The notes: generated by a model from the letters alone, not told the origin. DNA of 64,000 nucleotides from Volvox africanus (GCA_030268105.1 BSDZ01000078.1:2655001-2719000); one strand, 5' to 3'; shown: positions 1 to 19,326, counted from the first letter of the stretch. Program-made: numbers and translations.

Positions 1-1206
1 AATGACGAGCGAGCGAGTTCAGCAGCAGAGGGCCGTGCCTGTCCCGAACGATTTGCAGGATATTTCGAGTAGAAGACCGATGAACCGTGAGATAGCGGGG
101 TTATTTCAATGGCAGGCGCCGAGGTACCAGTGCAATATTGCTGCATAGTGCAGATATATATACCCTAAGTACATCTCATTCTCACTCATTACACGTCTCA
201 CACCGTTTGGTATGCGATATATTTGCATCGAATAACCGGATACTGAGGCGCCGCCAGTGGAATAAATGACGATATATAGCGGTAGGTCATTTTTGCTTGT
301 GTGCTAGCTGGTGTGAGATATACTTCGAAAATCGCACTAACCATGTGACCAATAAGACAAAGCACTATTTGATACCATGAAACGAGAAGGGCGCCAGGCA
401 GTGTCGCTTGCTACAAAGAGCGGTCTGCACGATTGGGGGGTTGAGCTAGTGAGTACCGACCCGCGGGTCGCAGACAGACGAATGGACACGCATCACACTT
501 CTTGCTGTGGTGTATGTCGTATTGCATTCCAATTCCTCATTTTCTAAGAGAAGGTTTTTTTCGAAAGATGTGTGCACGGGATAACGATATATCGAGTACT
601 TTGCTAGCGAATGGACACGAAGGCGCATGAGAGTTTGCTATACGTCCGGAACCGTACCCATTTAAAAAGAAGAAGTCATACGGCGTCATCCTTACATTGG
701 ATTTGACAAGTTACGCCCTTCAAGGATTTCAAACATCAAGTAGCACAAACCGCGTTCTTTTCCTTAACATAGTATTCCCGTTCGGTAAGACTGATTGCGG
801 ACAGGAGGATACGAATTTTATCACTGGGAGCCAGCTATAAAAAACAGTCTTCAGGAGTCCGTCCTCGTGCCACGTAGCAGCGCACCGATTATATCGAGAA
901 CGCGTAGCGGCAGGTAACAAAGCGTCAAAACTATCTTGACCACTACTTTTCAGTTTTTGTAGGGGTTCGAGGAAAAGTAAGCCATCACCGACGTGCCATC
1001 CCAGGCACTACCAGATAGCTCGCTCGCTCTCAACCGCACCTCACAGGGCCCGATGGTTTCCCTCTTTCTCCCTCTGTGTCAGGTTCTCTCTCTCTCTTTC
1101 TTTTCCCAAAATTTGAAAACTCTCTTTCTTTGTCTATTCGTGCAGAAGGTCCCTGCTGCTTTTTGATCCTTTGCTCGCTCGTCCTTCGCACCGCTTGCTC
1201 GTTCCG
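1..1206. other. 5' flank of the first P450, no gene recognised
   Basis: No reading frame here looks coding on either strand; the short open frames have no recognisable domain and no joining exons. The last 200 bases before the P450 start are rich in CT runs (about 1080-1140), which suits a promoter or 5' UTR, but no TATA box or defined element can be assigned. Confidence 0.5.
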
Positions 1207-8753
<7,547 letters not shown>

Positions 8754-9657
8754 GCTGGCGCCACAGCTGTCGGCTCTGATGATATCTAAGCTGTTGCAGT
8801 TTGCAGTCCTCACATCCTATTGTCGGGTGGTGTTTGGGGAGTCTGCACTACGGCCAGATATTTGGGTCATGGTAATAGTGTGTAGACAATCCCATACATA
8901 GAGGCTTTGCCTTGTATGTGGTCTGTGCTGGGGTGGACGGATGAAGGCCTGAACTGGCCTGGTTTCTGCTGTAGATGTAGAAGGAAGGGGAAACGAAAAC
9001 GATAAAGAGACAAAAGTGTTTTTGTGCTTGTGTGTGCTGAACAAGTGCTTGTGGCCTGCTTCTTCCTCAGGCAACCATCGTGACGGGGTGTCCCTGGAGT
9101 TGGCGTTGCTAAGCAGTGGCTAGTGTTGAAAGCAGTTGACACATCCCGTAGAGTCCCTGAAGGCCTGTACTGCTGTATACCGATATTTACTGCTCTGGAT
9201 TGCGTTACGAAGACCAGGTGGAAGTAGGTAAGTTGTAGGGAAAGCACGCTCTTAACGGAAGCGCGAAATACGGATTGCATACACAGAACGTACGACTTGA
9301 AAATCGTTCTGCAACATATAATACTTGCAGTTCTCAACGAAATGTTGAAAGATATTGCACATTTAGCAGATTTAAAACGATTTGAGGCTGCGAAGCTCGA
9401 CCTCCAACTGTTCGACACCTCACCCGCGTCAAGTAGTGTCCAGCACGCACTCTTAATTTAATTAAACTTAAACCAGATAGTTAGAAGGGCAGCGAGAAGA
9501 AGGGACTGGAATGGCTGAGCTGTCGACATCATTTGCCATAATGCCGGGGTGCTGTGTCTTTGAATTTCACCTTCACCTGGCACGCGTTGAACTGGTAGAC
9601 CGCCATATCGTTCACCGTTACACGAGCTGACGAGCTGTGCCGCCCGCATTCGCTCGT
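8754..9657. other. 3' flank of P450-1, no gene recognised
   Basis: Presumed 3' UTR and spacer. A 183-residue open frame exists on the minus strand (8867-9418), but its composition is not convincing and no domain or splice partner is visible. I saw no clear TGTAA signal close behind the P450 stop. Confidence 0.4.
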
Positions 9658-9885
9658 TCAATCCGCAACCCTGACCGCAATTCTATTCGGAATTAGAAAC
9701 GCTACATCGTTGACATCATCAGCATCTAGTAAGAGCTTCTTGCTGCCGGACACAGCCAGATTACCATATAGGGCTGGAAACCTTGTCACAGGTGTAGTGC
9801 GCTCCTTGAATCCTTGAGTTATGATAGCAAACACTTTCTTTTGCGTATTGGCGATCAGACCAACCAACGTTTTCGCAACTTGACG
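9658..9885 (-). CDS. Possible 3'-terminal exon of an unassigned gene
   Basis: On the minus strand an open frame of about 70 residues looks protein-like (mixed composition, motifs KTLVGLIANTQKKVFAII and LLLDADDVNDVAFLIPNRIA) and ends with a stop at 9658. A possible acceptor (CGTCAAG) lies near 9885. A TGTAA, the usual algal poly(A) signal, follows about 40 bases after the stop (minus strand, near 9617-9621). I do not recognise the family and could not find upstream exons, which would have to cross the AT-rich repeat at 10085-10290. It could also be a gene remnant. Confidence 0.3.
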   Translation of the reverse strand, partial: RQVAKTLVGLIANTQKKVFAIITQGFKERTTPVTRFPALYGNLAVSGSKKLLLDADDVNDVAFLIPNRIAVRVAD

Positions 9886-10084
9886 AGTTGTAGGTCAAGC
9901 GCACCATGCATGCGACGCAGAGCAGGTGTGATGCATGTAATGCGACGTATAATTATTGGAAAAAACCTGGTTTTAATGGAAGTAAGATTCCTGTGAGCGT
10001 TTGCTTGCAAGGTGCTGTTATAGCCAGGCTCCTAGTACTCTTAAAACTCAAAACCCTTTGCATGACATACATCCAACTCCCATG

Positions 10085-10290
10085 TTATATATATATAACA
10101 GTATATACATATATACAATATTATATATATAACAGTATATACATATATACAATATTATATATAACAGTATATACATATATACAATATTATATATATAACA
10201 GTATATACATATATACAATATTATATATATAACAGTATATATCTCTACTGTGTATATATATGTGTTTATATACATATATATGTTCAGGCA
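10085..10290. repeat. AT-rich tandem repeat, unit about 32-34 bp
   Basis: A unit containing AACAGTATATACATATATAC recurs about every 32-34 bp, four to five times, in the spacer before the dispersed repeat at 10301. Small length differences between copies come from TA dinucleotide changes. Confidence 0.9.
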
Positions 10291-10300
10291 CGACTGTTAT

Positions 10301-10626
10301 GGCACGACTAATATGCCCCTGGAGTTCCAAGTTATACCCCGACCGAGAGCGTGTCAAAGACCCAAAATTTAGGGGCAGGGTGCCCCCATGTCGGTGGACG
10401 GTGACGTCCCCAATTAAAGTGACCTGCGAGCTGTCCAGTAGCGGAGTTGACGCCTTAGCTGATTCGGCAGATTCCGCTGGATGCTGGTGGTGGGTGCTGA
10501 ACCTGGGAAAAGATTTCGGAGAAGTCAGCATGGGAGACTGAATGAGGGTGCCCCGAAGCACCGGGGAAGGTAGGGACTGCCAGGTTAGTGGCCACGGGTG
10601 ATGTACCCCCCTACCCTACACACATA
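10301..10626. repeat. Dispersed repeat, copy A
   Basis: This roughly 325-bp stretch is homologous to 14634-14967. Shared blocks in the same order are GGCACGAC..(C/T)CCCTGG, a GGTGGACGGTGA-like block, TTCGGCAGAT, TTCGGA, GGAAG.TAGGGACTGCCAGGT, GTGGCCAC.GGTGA and CCCCCCTA.CC.ACACACAT. The two copies are clearly diverged. No long coding frame is shared, so a non-autonomous mobile element is the simplest reading; the type is unknown. Confidence 0.7.
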
Positions 10627-10779
10627 TATGTATGCTGAATCGGTCGAACAACAGTCTGGGCCTGCTGTCCAACGCGCGGCCTTATAACGTACGAGTCCAG
10701 CTTTCCGGACGTCGAGCAGATAGACCCATGCAAAGCCTCTGGACCACGGCTAACGCACCCCCATGCGGCAGCGGCCTGC

Positions 10780-10891
10780 CTACCCCTACCTACCCCTACC
10801 TACCCCTACCTACACCTACCTACCCCTACCTACCCCTACCTACCCCTACCTAACCCTACCTACACCTACCTACACCTACCTACACCTACCG
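10780..10891. repeat. 10-bp minisatellite TACCCCTACC, about 11 copies
   Basis: Copies of TACCCCTACC with variants TACACCTACC and TAACCCTACC run through this spacer. It superficially resembles telomere sequence (CCCTAA) but the unit is different. Confidence 0.9.
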
Positions 10892-11657
10892 CGCATCACG
10901 TACGTCCTGCGTGAGCTTCACTTCGCTGGCTCTCTTCGCTTCTGTGTCATGACGACGCAACACTACTTTGCACGCACGGTACCGCCAATGCATGCCGTGA
11001 CATCATCTTACGTTATTATAAGTTCCGCATTATTTTATTCGCGCAAATCAGTATGCGTGCTCGGGTTAGCCATCCGGTCACTTCCGTCAGTGTTCCAGAT
11101 GGTGTTGGTGGTACATGGTGTCGTTCGGCAGCCCTTGCCCTTGCTAGTATAGATAGGCTGCTTCCTACTCTCACGCATACAGCATCAATCCCGGGATGGC
11201 GGCATAGCCCTTGGAATCGTGTCTTAGTAATGCCGCACATACAGCTGCCTCGCGACAGGTAGGTCGCGAATTCGTACCCGCCCTCGGGCCCAACGTTATG
11301 TGGTCAATCATCGGTGGGGGCTGTTTATCGGTCGTAGCAACGCAAAGGCATAAATAAAGAGATTAATAAAAAAATATTAGCTTTTGGCGCTTCGGCAGCG
11401 CAGCGTGGAAAGGCGAATACATGTGCGAATAGAAACATGACTGCTGCGGATTCGGTGTTCTTGGCAGAAAACAACGAACGCCGCTTTTGATTGCAAACCA
11501 CACGCACCTCCATCGGTCGATTTCCAGCTGCTGTCATGTAAATACTGTTTTAGTCTCCCTCCTCTTCGTCGCCACATTCGTAATTACATATATATAGAAG
11601 GAGGAGGAGGAGGAGAAGGAGTGGACATCGTAAAAGGTCGCAACGCTTCCTCCAGGA
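10892..11657. other. Spacer and promoter side of the GST gene
   Basis: Small open frames on both strands (for example 11053-11262 plus, 11377-11577 minus) have no recognisable domain. A GGAGGA-rich run at about 11598-11620 precedes the GST start and may be 5' UTR. Confidence 0.35.
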
Positions 11658-14230
11658 ATGGTCCTCAAGCTTCACTATTTCCAGTTTCCTGCTCGCGCTG
11701 AGGCGTCGCGCCTTTGCCTCACTCTAGGAAATATTCCCTTCCAGGTGATCCTTTCCAGCATGTTACCCACCTACGCCCCCCCCCCACACACACAACACAC
11801 ACACACACACATTTCGCTGATTTATTTGATGAATACGGAATCGATCGCCCACAATGCGTTTGAGGACAGATAGATATTGCAAAATCATCCCACCCATCAA
11901 CCATTCTTTAAGTCACACATGTCACGACAGTGTAGCGACTCGAGTCGCGAACCCATCCTTCAAACAACTTCGCTGCATGCAACGACAGGATCGAGTACCC
12001 GAATGTGTACCCGTATATGTAGAGTATAATCCTTCAGGAGCTCCCGCCATTCCCGTATCGTCATCCGGTTGACCGCACAGGGTTGCGCAGCGGCCACTGA
12101 ACCGACATGCATGCCGGTAGAGGCCACCCGTAGCCCCTTCGCCCCTTGTCCTTTCCTTCCTCCGTTGGCCTCCCGCTGCAGGACATCACATGTACCCAGC
12201 AAGAATGGCTGGAGCGGAAGCCCAAGATGCCCTTTCGTCAGGTGCCGGTCCTGGAGCTGGAAGATGGGGCGTTGCTGGCCCAGAGCGGCGCCATTGGTGA
12301 GCGAGCCCCGGTACACCTCCACATCACCTTGATTCCCATGCCAAATTTTCCTTCCCAGCAATTGAAAATCAATCTACATGTAACACTATGTACAGCACTA
12401 TGTACGTAACTATGAACACCCTGGAGCCTTCCCCCTACCAAACTCCCGCGCAACAGAGCGCTACGCGGCCAAGCTGGCGGGTCTGTACCCAGAAGAACCA
12501 CTGCAGGCCGCACTGGCGGACCAGGCAGCGTTCCTCTCAGACATCTGGGAGGTAAGTTGGTTCCGGGCTGAAAATGCACACTGGAAAATGCTCCGTTCGG
12601 GTCCTCCCACTCCCTTCTAAGATATGACCTCACTGTTATAACCGGGAACGCTTGATCTATCAATCCTGATTAAAAAGTCTACGTACGGGACTGGGTTTTG
12701 TCGTCATGAGTGTTATATGTTATTTATGTTATTCCGTATATCAATTATATATTATATTATATTATATTATATTATATTATATTATATTATATTATATTAT
12801 ATTATATTATATTATATTATATTATATTATATTATATTATATTATATTATATTATATTATATTATATTATATTATATTATATTATATTATATTATATTAT
12901 ATTATATTATATTATATTATATTATATTATATTATATTATATTATATTATATTATATTATATTATATTATATTATATTATATTATATTATATTATATTAT
13001 ATTATATTATATTATATTATATTATATTATATTATATTATATTATATTATATTATATTATATTATATTATATTATATTATATTATATTATATTATATTAT
13101 ATTATATTATATTATATTATATTATATTATATTATATTACATTATATTATATTATATGATGTTATATTATATTATCTTATATTATATTATGCATATTATG
13201 CATATCAGGAATGCGGTCTTTCACAGGTACCGAATTCTGTCTCTGCAGCCATCACCCAACTTTTCCTATCCCTTTCAACCGTGTCATCGTTCATCCAGAA
13301 TCGCAGTACTCCCCCTTTATGCGTAAGGCTTCGTTGGCGGCTGGCTGGCCTCTTCGGACCCCTCCCTCGCCACGGTTGACCTCACCCGTCCCCACACCCT
13401 CGTTCGCACATCGGCCATATCTGTTGTCGGTGTGTACATTTGCAGGTCTTTGCACCCACCATCCATATGGCGCTAGAGCAAAAGATTGCAGCTCGTAAGG
13501 AGATCGTGGCTACGAAGATTGCAACTATGCTGCAGAATCTGACCAAGCTCGTGGTGGGTAAAAATGCCCCTGTTCTTTCCTGGTCCATTCTGGTCCATTC
13601 TGGTCTGTCCGAGTCAGAAAATGAAATGCACGGAAAATGGAGCTCAATTATATTTCATGTACCCAAGTATACTTACGATGTACTTTCACTATATGTACGT
13701 ATTACCGCAAGGGTCGAGATCTTCAAGGGTTGACATTAACCTTGTTCCTTCTGCTCCTTTCGTACGAGCTTCGCACGATACAGCAAGAGATGCCTGGCGA
13801 GTATGTGGCGGGCGACGATCTGTCGTACGGTGACATCGTGGTGTTTGTCAACCTGTCCAGTCTCATCAGCGGCATCTTGCCAGGTGCGTTGTACAGCCAA
13901 AGAGGTTTCGTATTGCGTGGGTCCCGGTGGTACAGTTTGGATGCCGTACATAACATGCATAAGTATGCCCATGCCACACGCCTGGATGCAACCACGCCTG
14001 GCGCTGCGTGCGCTGCTTCCCACTACCGCAAAGCATGCAGCGGCACGACATATACGCGTATGCAAGTACTGCATGCAGGTGTGCCGACGGACTTGCTTGA
14101 TGGGTATCCTGAGTTGAGGGCCTTTCGCAACAAGATCGCCTCCATTCCCAGCATTAAGGACTACTACGAGAAGCACGGAGGCGAGGAGGACGGCGCCCAC
14201 CGTGCCGCCTTCAAACCGGAGGCCGTGTGA
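11658..14230 (+). CDS. Glutathione S-transferase, sigma-like, 6 exons
   Basis: Exons: 11658-11744, 12182-12296, 12457-12551, 13446-13553, 13784-13883, 14079-14230, giving 218 residues, the usual length of a soluble GST. The N-terminal thioredoxin-like domain starts MVLKLHYFQFPARAEASR, with the catalytic Tyr at residue 7 and the sigma-type F..RAE..R pattern. VPVLELEDG and QSGAIERY form the glutathione site (cis-Pro and Ser). The rest is the all-helical C-terminal domain, including EYVAGDDLSYGDI, the N-capping-box region. The enzyme should conjugate glutathione to electrophiles or act as an isomerase or peroxidase in the cytosol. Intron 3 contains a long ATTAT array. The donor of exon 4 (CTCGTG/GTGGGT) is weak and could lie a few bases further on. 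A TGTAA lies 47 bases after the stop. Confidence 0.93.
12748..13197. repeat. ATTAT pentanucleotide array, about 85-90 copies
   Basis: The array is pure to about 13137, then has a few substitutions before GCATATTATGCATAT. It sits in intron 3 of the GST gene (12552-13445). Several stop-free frames through it (Ile-Ile-Leu-Tyr-Tyr) are artefacts. Confidence 0.97.
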
Positions 14231-14276
14231 CTCGCAATCCTTGCTCCGAAACCCGTCCAGCCGGCGGAGTCGAACC

Positions 14277-14281
14277 TGTAA
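14277..14281 (+). terminator. Candidate poly(A) signal TGTAA of the GST gene
   Basis: TGTAA is the standard poly(A) signal in Chlamydomonas and relatives; here it follows the GST stop codon by 47 bases. The match is short, so the call rests on position. Confidence 0.5.
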
Positions 14282-14633
14282 AAGTAATGTTTTGTTGATC
14301 AATGGATAAGGGTTGCAGTTCTTGAGCTACTTACCGCTGTGGCTATACTGCAAGCCACGCTCTCTTTCAGTTGCTTATAGTTGCTTGCAGTCTTGTGAAG
14401 TAATTGACATGGCGATATTCGGTTCGTTACTTGGTGGAGGGTCGGGGTTTGGGAGAATTGGGGAATGATGTTTTCGGCCCCGCACCTGTCTCTCTCCCCC
14501 TCTTCCTCCCTCTTTCGGTATCATGCATGTGTTCAAATGGAGCTCTGGAGCCACATGAGCTCCGTTGGGAAGTACCTCCATAAGTTGGTCATGTTGGATA
14601 AGTCAGATGTATATATCCGGACATAATTAGTAA

Positions 14634-14967
14634 GGCACGACACTATGTCCCTGGATGGTCTACAATCGATCCTGACTTACAGAGGGTAGAAGTCCCTCCA
14701 CTGGTTGAGGGTGGTTGTGCCCCCGATATTGATGGACGGTGAGGACCCCGGTACTACTGACTTACGAGCCGATCAGGAAGGGAGTTGAGGTCGCCGTCCA
14801 TTCGGCAGATCCCTAATGCTGTCGGTGGGTCCTGTACACTGACTTCGGATAAGCCAACATAGGTGAACGTATGAGGATGCCCCGTAAAACAGGGGAAGAT
14901 AGGGACTGCCAGGTAGTGGCCACCGGTGAAGAGGGGTGATGCAGAGCCCCCCTATCCCACACACATT
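14634..14967. repeat. Dispersed repeat, copy B
   Basis: Second copy of the repeat at 10301-10626, in the same orientation. It shares the ordered blocks listed there, including TTCGGCAGATC, AGGGACTGCCAGGT and CCCCCCTATCCCACACACAT. Both copies lie in spacers flanking the GST gene. Confidence 0.7.
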
Positions 14968-17055
14968 TGTTTTATGCCGGTCGTCTGGCAGGTAGTAGTG
15001 CGCACTCTGGAGAGGGCAGCGGACGAGCGAATGGCGCCATTTGTAACTTGTGGAAGCTGGCTGACGCCTTTACTATGCGCCACTTTGGCTGAATCGAAAT
15101 ATGGAAAGCGAACACATCGATATAACTTCTAAAGCGGACGTTGGGGTACGGATCTAACAGAACGTAAGGCGCGCCTCGTACAGTCGGAATATCGTGCATC
15201 ATCCTGATGACGATGACGACAGCGTTTTCATATATGCGTAGGTACGTTCCCATCTTTCTTTAGGATATACACACTCCATCTCGGGCAGCAACACCGCCCC
15301 CGTGTAGAAGCCTGTCACGGGGTGCGCACGGAGGTTTAGAAGGAGGCTTAGGAGGCTTAGAAGACCGCAGGATGGAGGGCTTCGGAAAGCAGGATGGAGT
15401 CTTTGCCGCCAGACGTGGGAATGAGGAAAGCCGCACTCCAAGTTACCGTTTGAAATACCTGATGAGATCTAAATTCGCGGATTTGCCTATCTGCAATGTA
15501 GGAGGCGTAGTTGCCTACAAAGAAAGGACGAGGATGACTACGGTAGCTGGGATATGGGAGACTTGACGCAGGGCAGGGCATATGCAGGGAAAGAGAAGAA
15601 AGGGGCCATCAGGGAAATAGACATCAACACCTCCTATTTGGAGAGGGTTGAAAAGGTCCCCACTGAGGATAAGGTCTAGACACACGCCGGAGGCGATTCG
15701 TAAGGACTGTGTGCTGATTCGTCAAGCAGGTTTTTTGCACGATCGTGCACGATGCTGAAAACATAACCGAATGTGAGCGATTCGTGTTGATCGCATATCA
15801 AGATCAAGATCAAGATCAAAGATCTGCTCGCGATCTATATGGAATATGAAATGGGCACACAATCGGACGCCCAGTAGCAACGCCTCCCCAGCCGTGGTTG
15901 TCACTGGCACTGACTGGCATTCCCATTTGATCAGTACGACATACGTTTCACGTAGAAAGATACCATGTGGTTCGGATTAACGGACGAACGGACCAATCAG
16001 AGCGCTTGGCAAAAATCCCACATCGCCTGCCGTCGTCGCTGGTGATGCCTCGTTGTCGTTCCGCACGCTTCTTCTGCTGATCTACCAGACGATACAGCTG
16101 TCCGCATCTCCCATCGCACCACACCCTCACACCTCTCTCACGCCCAACTACCGTCCGGGCGGCCCACAACGTGAGATTGGTTAGCTTACTGCCACATAGT
16201 ACTCCACACTGAGGTCTACCTACCTACGTACGCTGTCATACCCTATTAAACCCTATAAAAAAGCATTCTTTGCACTTCACGCCCGCCCATCCGCTCTTGC
16301 GTCTTTGCTGATTATCACAGGGATATGTACGACCCCATTTGTACGACCCCATTACGGACATTCCTTTTTGTATCATGTTTTGCTCCCATACATGCCCTCC
16401 TTCTCCTTTCTCATCCTGCTTCTTGGCCTGTCGCCTGCCGGGTGCACCTCCGACATCCTTCATAGACGTCTTACTCGGTGCTGCTGTCCGCCTGTTCTGC
16501 TTGCCTTGAAGACACACTGACGTCCAATCCAACCGGAACGGTGCTGTTCAGGGCAGCCGCCACTAAGGACACCGGAGCTGTGCGTGTGCGCGTGTGTGTA
16601 TATGTTTAAACATGGAGAGGGGAGATTCAAAGCAACGGAGCCAGGGAGGGGCGAGGCCGAGGGGCGGAAAAACGATGAAATAGTGTGGGATTCGAACCCG
16701 GGAATCCCAAATCGTAGTGTATCATACATGCCGGCAATACATGAAAATGAAAAACGTTGCCTATGGCACTGGGAGACACAGATTCAGTTGATGATCAAAC
16801 ACGACCGCAAGACTGGGATTCCAGAGAGAAATTTAAACTTAGTAAAAAGTTTGGGAAAGAGCGATCGGCTCAGCTGCGGGGGCGAACGAAATAGCACCTG
16901 GAGGGCCAGAGGTGGGAACCAACGAAGCTGCGAAGGAACAAATGGTAACGGCAACGGTAACATGGCATCCCTTTCCAAATCGTGCAGACGTGCAGTATTG
17001 GGTAGTGCTGCAATGAACACGCAAGGTAACGCGATATTGCCGGTTGTGGAAAACG
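14968..17055. other. Spacer between GST and LOG, no gene recognised
   Basis: About 2 kb without a convincing coding frame. It may hold the 3' UTR or a last exon of the LOG gene (see that entry). A short inverted sequence at 16687-16708 (GGGATTC...GAATCCC) looks like the T arm of a tRNA on the minus strand, but no cloverleaf can be folded around it. Confidence 0.4.
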
Positions 17056-19326
17056 TCATGCCAGAGTGCCGTACTCACGTTGGAATAAACGCATCTTTTG
17101 GACGAGCTCCTCCGGATCTGCGGATATGATCACCGTATGGTGATGCGCCCGTACAAAGCCCTGTTTGCGAGACAGGAGACGGGTGCAAAAGAAGTTGGGG
17201 CGGTTGAAGAGAGGACAGGGCGCTGACTGCTTCAGGTCCACAATGCTGATGAAGCTGGGGCGGGTTTACGACACCCATGTACGATACAGCAGAACCCTAA
17301 AACCACCATATACGGCAGGAGGACAGCGGCGGCAGCAGTTCTACTGGCTGTAGCATATGGTGGCTTCATCCCAATGAATATCAAAGTAATCAAGTAAGGC
17401 ACCAGCCAGGATTAGGACACGTTACAACAAACAAGTTTCCTAGCCCCGGTGAAGTCGAAGCGGCCACAGCTCGACCGCCACAGAGTACGACTGTCACAGG
17501 GTACGACTGTCACAGAGTACGATAGATAGTAAAAACGCGACAGGCGGGAACGCACCTCGTGTACGGCATGCTGAAAGAAGGTCAACAGCGGGTCAAAGAA
17601 GCCATTGACGTTGAATAGCGCCACTGGCTTTGCATGGAATCCCAGCTGCTGCCACGTCATCACCTCCAGGAACTCCTCCAGGGTGCCAAAGCCGCCTGTG
17701 TTAGCGTGTGTGTATGGTAGGGGATGGGGGCATTGGTGGGGGAAACGGTGGGGTTCGTTCGGTGGGGTCAGCAATAGATCGAACCCAACGACAGAGTGTC
17801 ACCGGACCCCCCCCCAAAATCTCACCGCACATCGGGTAAGAAAGAAGAGGGTTTCCGGCGAAACCCCTAAAACCCTAAAACCCTAGGAACAAAACAAACA
17901 GAAGACCTGAAAAACGGGGAATTTCTGCCAAAACAAGGAAGCGCGATAAGCCAGATAAGGAAGAAGGATAGCTGCAGCAGCTCCGAATGCATGATGCTGA
18001 CTGAACTGTTGAAGATCTGGATTCTGGAACAGAGAGCGGATCCCTATTGGGTGTTCGTACATTCCCTGAACCCTAACCCCAGTCAATCTTAGATGCCCCC
18101 GGGCCTCACCCCCGGAGCTGCCCTGATGCAGCAGACGGGCGCAAGGGACACACGTACCCGGCATCGCGATGAACCCATCTGCGTGCTGCGCCATCATCGC
18201 CTGGTGGCCCGACAGCGGCCAGGAGGGGGAGTGGGGAGGGGGAGTGGGGAGGGGGAGGAGGAGGGGGGAAGATATTCGCCCAAACGCAGCAGCTGTGCTG
18301 CACAATGAAAAACAGCAGTGTAACTGCGCCGGTGTGACCACTCGAGTGCCGGTGTGACCACACGAGGGGTTGCCATTGCAAACATATCATCGATGAGCTG
18401 CGTCATACACCCATGGGCCCGGTTGATAACCCCACCCCCCACCCCTGGACCGTGCGACATGACCAGGGCCCTCATCTAGAGGTATGGTGGTGGTTAGACC
18501 TGCCTTCCTCGTGTGCATGTCCGCCACGATGTGGGTCTTGCCGATAAGCGCGCCTGATACCTGGCGGTTAGACATTTAACGGTCGGTCAGTTGAGGGTTA
18601 GGGACGGAGCAGCAAGATAGCACCAGTGCTGCGATTGTCCTGAGAATAAACTGATAGTCCCAACCGCCTCTGCCGTCTGTCTCCGACATCAGCTGGAGTC
18701 CAGCTGTGACAAACTCCAATCCCTGCTCCGAAACTTGCGCACGATGAAAAGATGAGAGGTAAGGTAATGACTTGCCAAAACTTCCTGAAGCAACTCGTGC
18801 TTGTGGGTCTGCCTGTCTGCCCGTTTGTAAGGGTCCGTCTGGATGTCTGTCCTGTTCTTCATACGCCCTGCCGTACCTCCCGTGGGGCCAGAGCCTCCGG
18901 CAACACCCCCATCACACCCTCGTCTCCGAGACCTCCCTGGACGGTACGCGCGATCTCGCCCATCAACCCCACAGTGCCACCTGACGTGCGGGTTTTATGA
19001 TTGGTCGGGAAGGAGAGCAGGTTGCGTGGGTTGAGCCAGTGGCGCGTGGGAGGGCATGGGTGAGAGCCAAAAGGATGAATGCGCGTTTGAAAACTTATTT
19101 CTACTGGTGCGAATGTTGTAACTCCCAGACACAGCCCCTGGCTCCATACTGGGATACACCATAAAGCAGCCGCCCGACACAGCCCGAACGTACCTCCGTA
19201 GACAAGGCCAATGTTCTCCCGCACGAAGTACTCGCCGAGCTGTTTAGCAGAATTCATATAAACGGGATCAGAACCTGTGCTGGCCCCACAGAACACACAG
19301 ATCTTGCGGAGTTCGCGGCTCGCCAT
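17056..19326 (-). CDS. LOG: LOG-family cytokinin riboside 5'-monophosphate phosphoribohydrolase, 6 exons
   Basis: Exons in transcript order: 19326-19194, 18980-18877, 18560-18504, 18200-18158, 17695-17556, 17160-17056; 193 residues. LOG enzymes release active cytokinin base from its nucleotide in one step. The Rossmann-like fold starts at [18 protein letters not shown] and the family signature PGGFGTLEE (112-120) with the preceding [15 protein letters not shown] form the active site. The third intron begins with GC (AAG/GCAGGT) rather than GT: only this junction keeps MHTRKAMM in frame. The last exon reads to a stop at 17056, but a strong donor (CCAAC/GTGAGT) lies eight codons before it, so the true C-terminus may use another exon. 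The gene is divergent from the glycosyltransferase with 438 bp between starts. Confidence 0.9.
17863..17886. repeat. Short interstitial telomere-type repeat
   Basis: CCCCTAAAACCCTAAAACCC holds two to three units of CCCTAAAA, the complement of the Chlamydomonas-type telomere repeat TTTTAGGG. It lies in intron 4 of the LOG gene (17696-18157). A similar fragment, GGGGTTTTAGGG, occurs near 8047. Confidence 0.7.

Noticed and set aside
8867..9418. 183-residue minus-strand open frame behind P450-1
   Set aside because: Composition and lack of any motif suggest chance; it lies in the probable 3' UTR of P450-1.
10780..10891. Possible telomere tract CCCTACC
   Set aside because: The unit is 10 bp (TACCCCTACC) and lacks the CCCTAAAA register, so it is an ordinary minisatellite.
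12706..13379. Ile-Leu-Tyr-Tyr open frames of 149-220 residues
   Set aside because: Pure ATTAT array in GST intron 3; no start context, domain or splice logic.
16687..16708. tRNA-like T arm (GGGTTCGAATCCC on the minus strand)
   Set aside because: No acceptor, D or anticodon stems can be placed around it; it is better explained as a simple 7-bp inverted repeat. A tRNA-derived element fragment remains possible.
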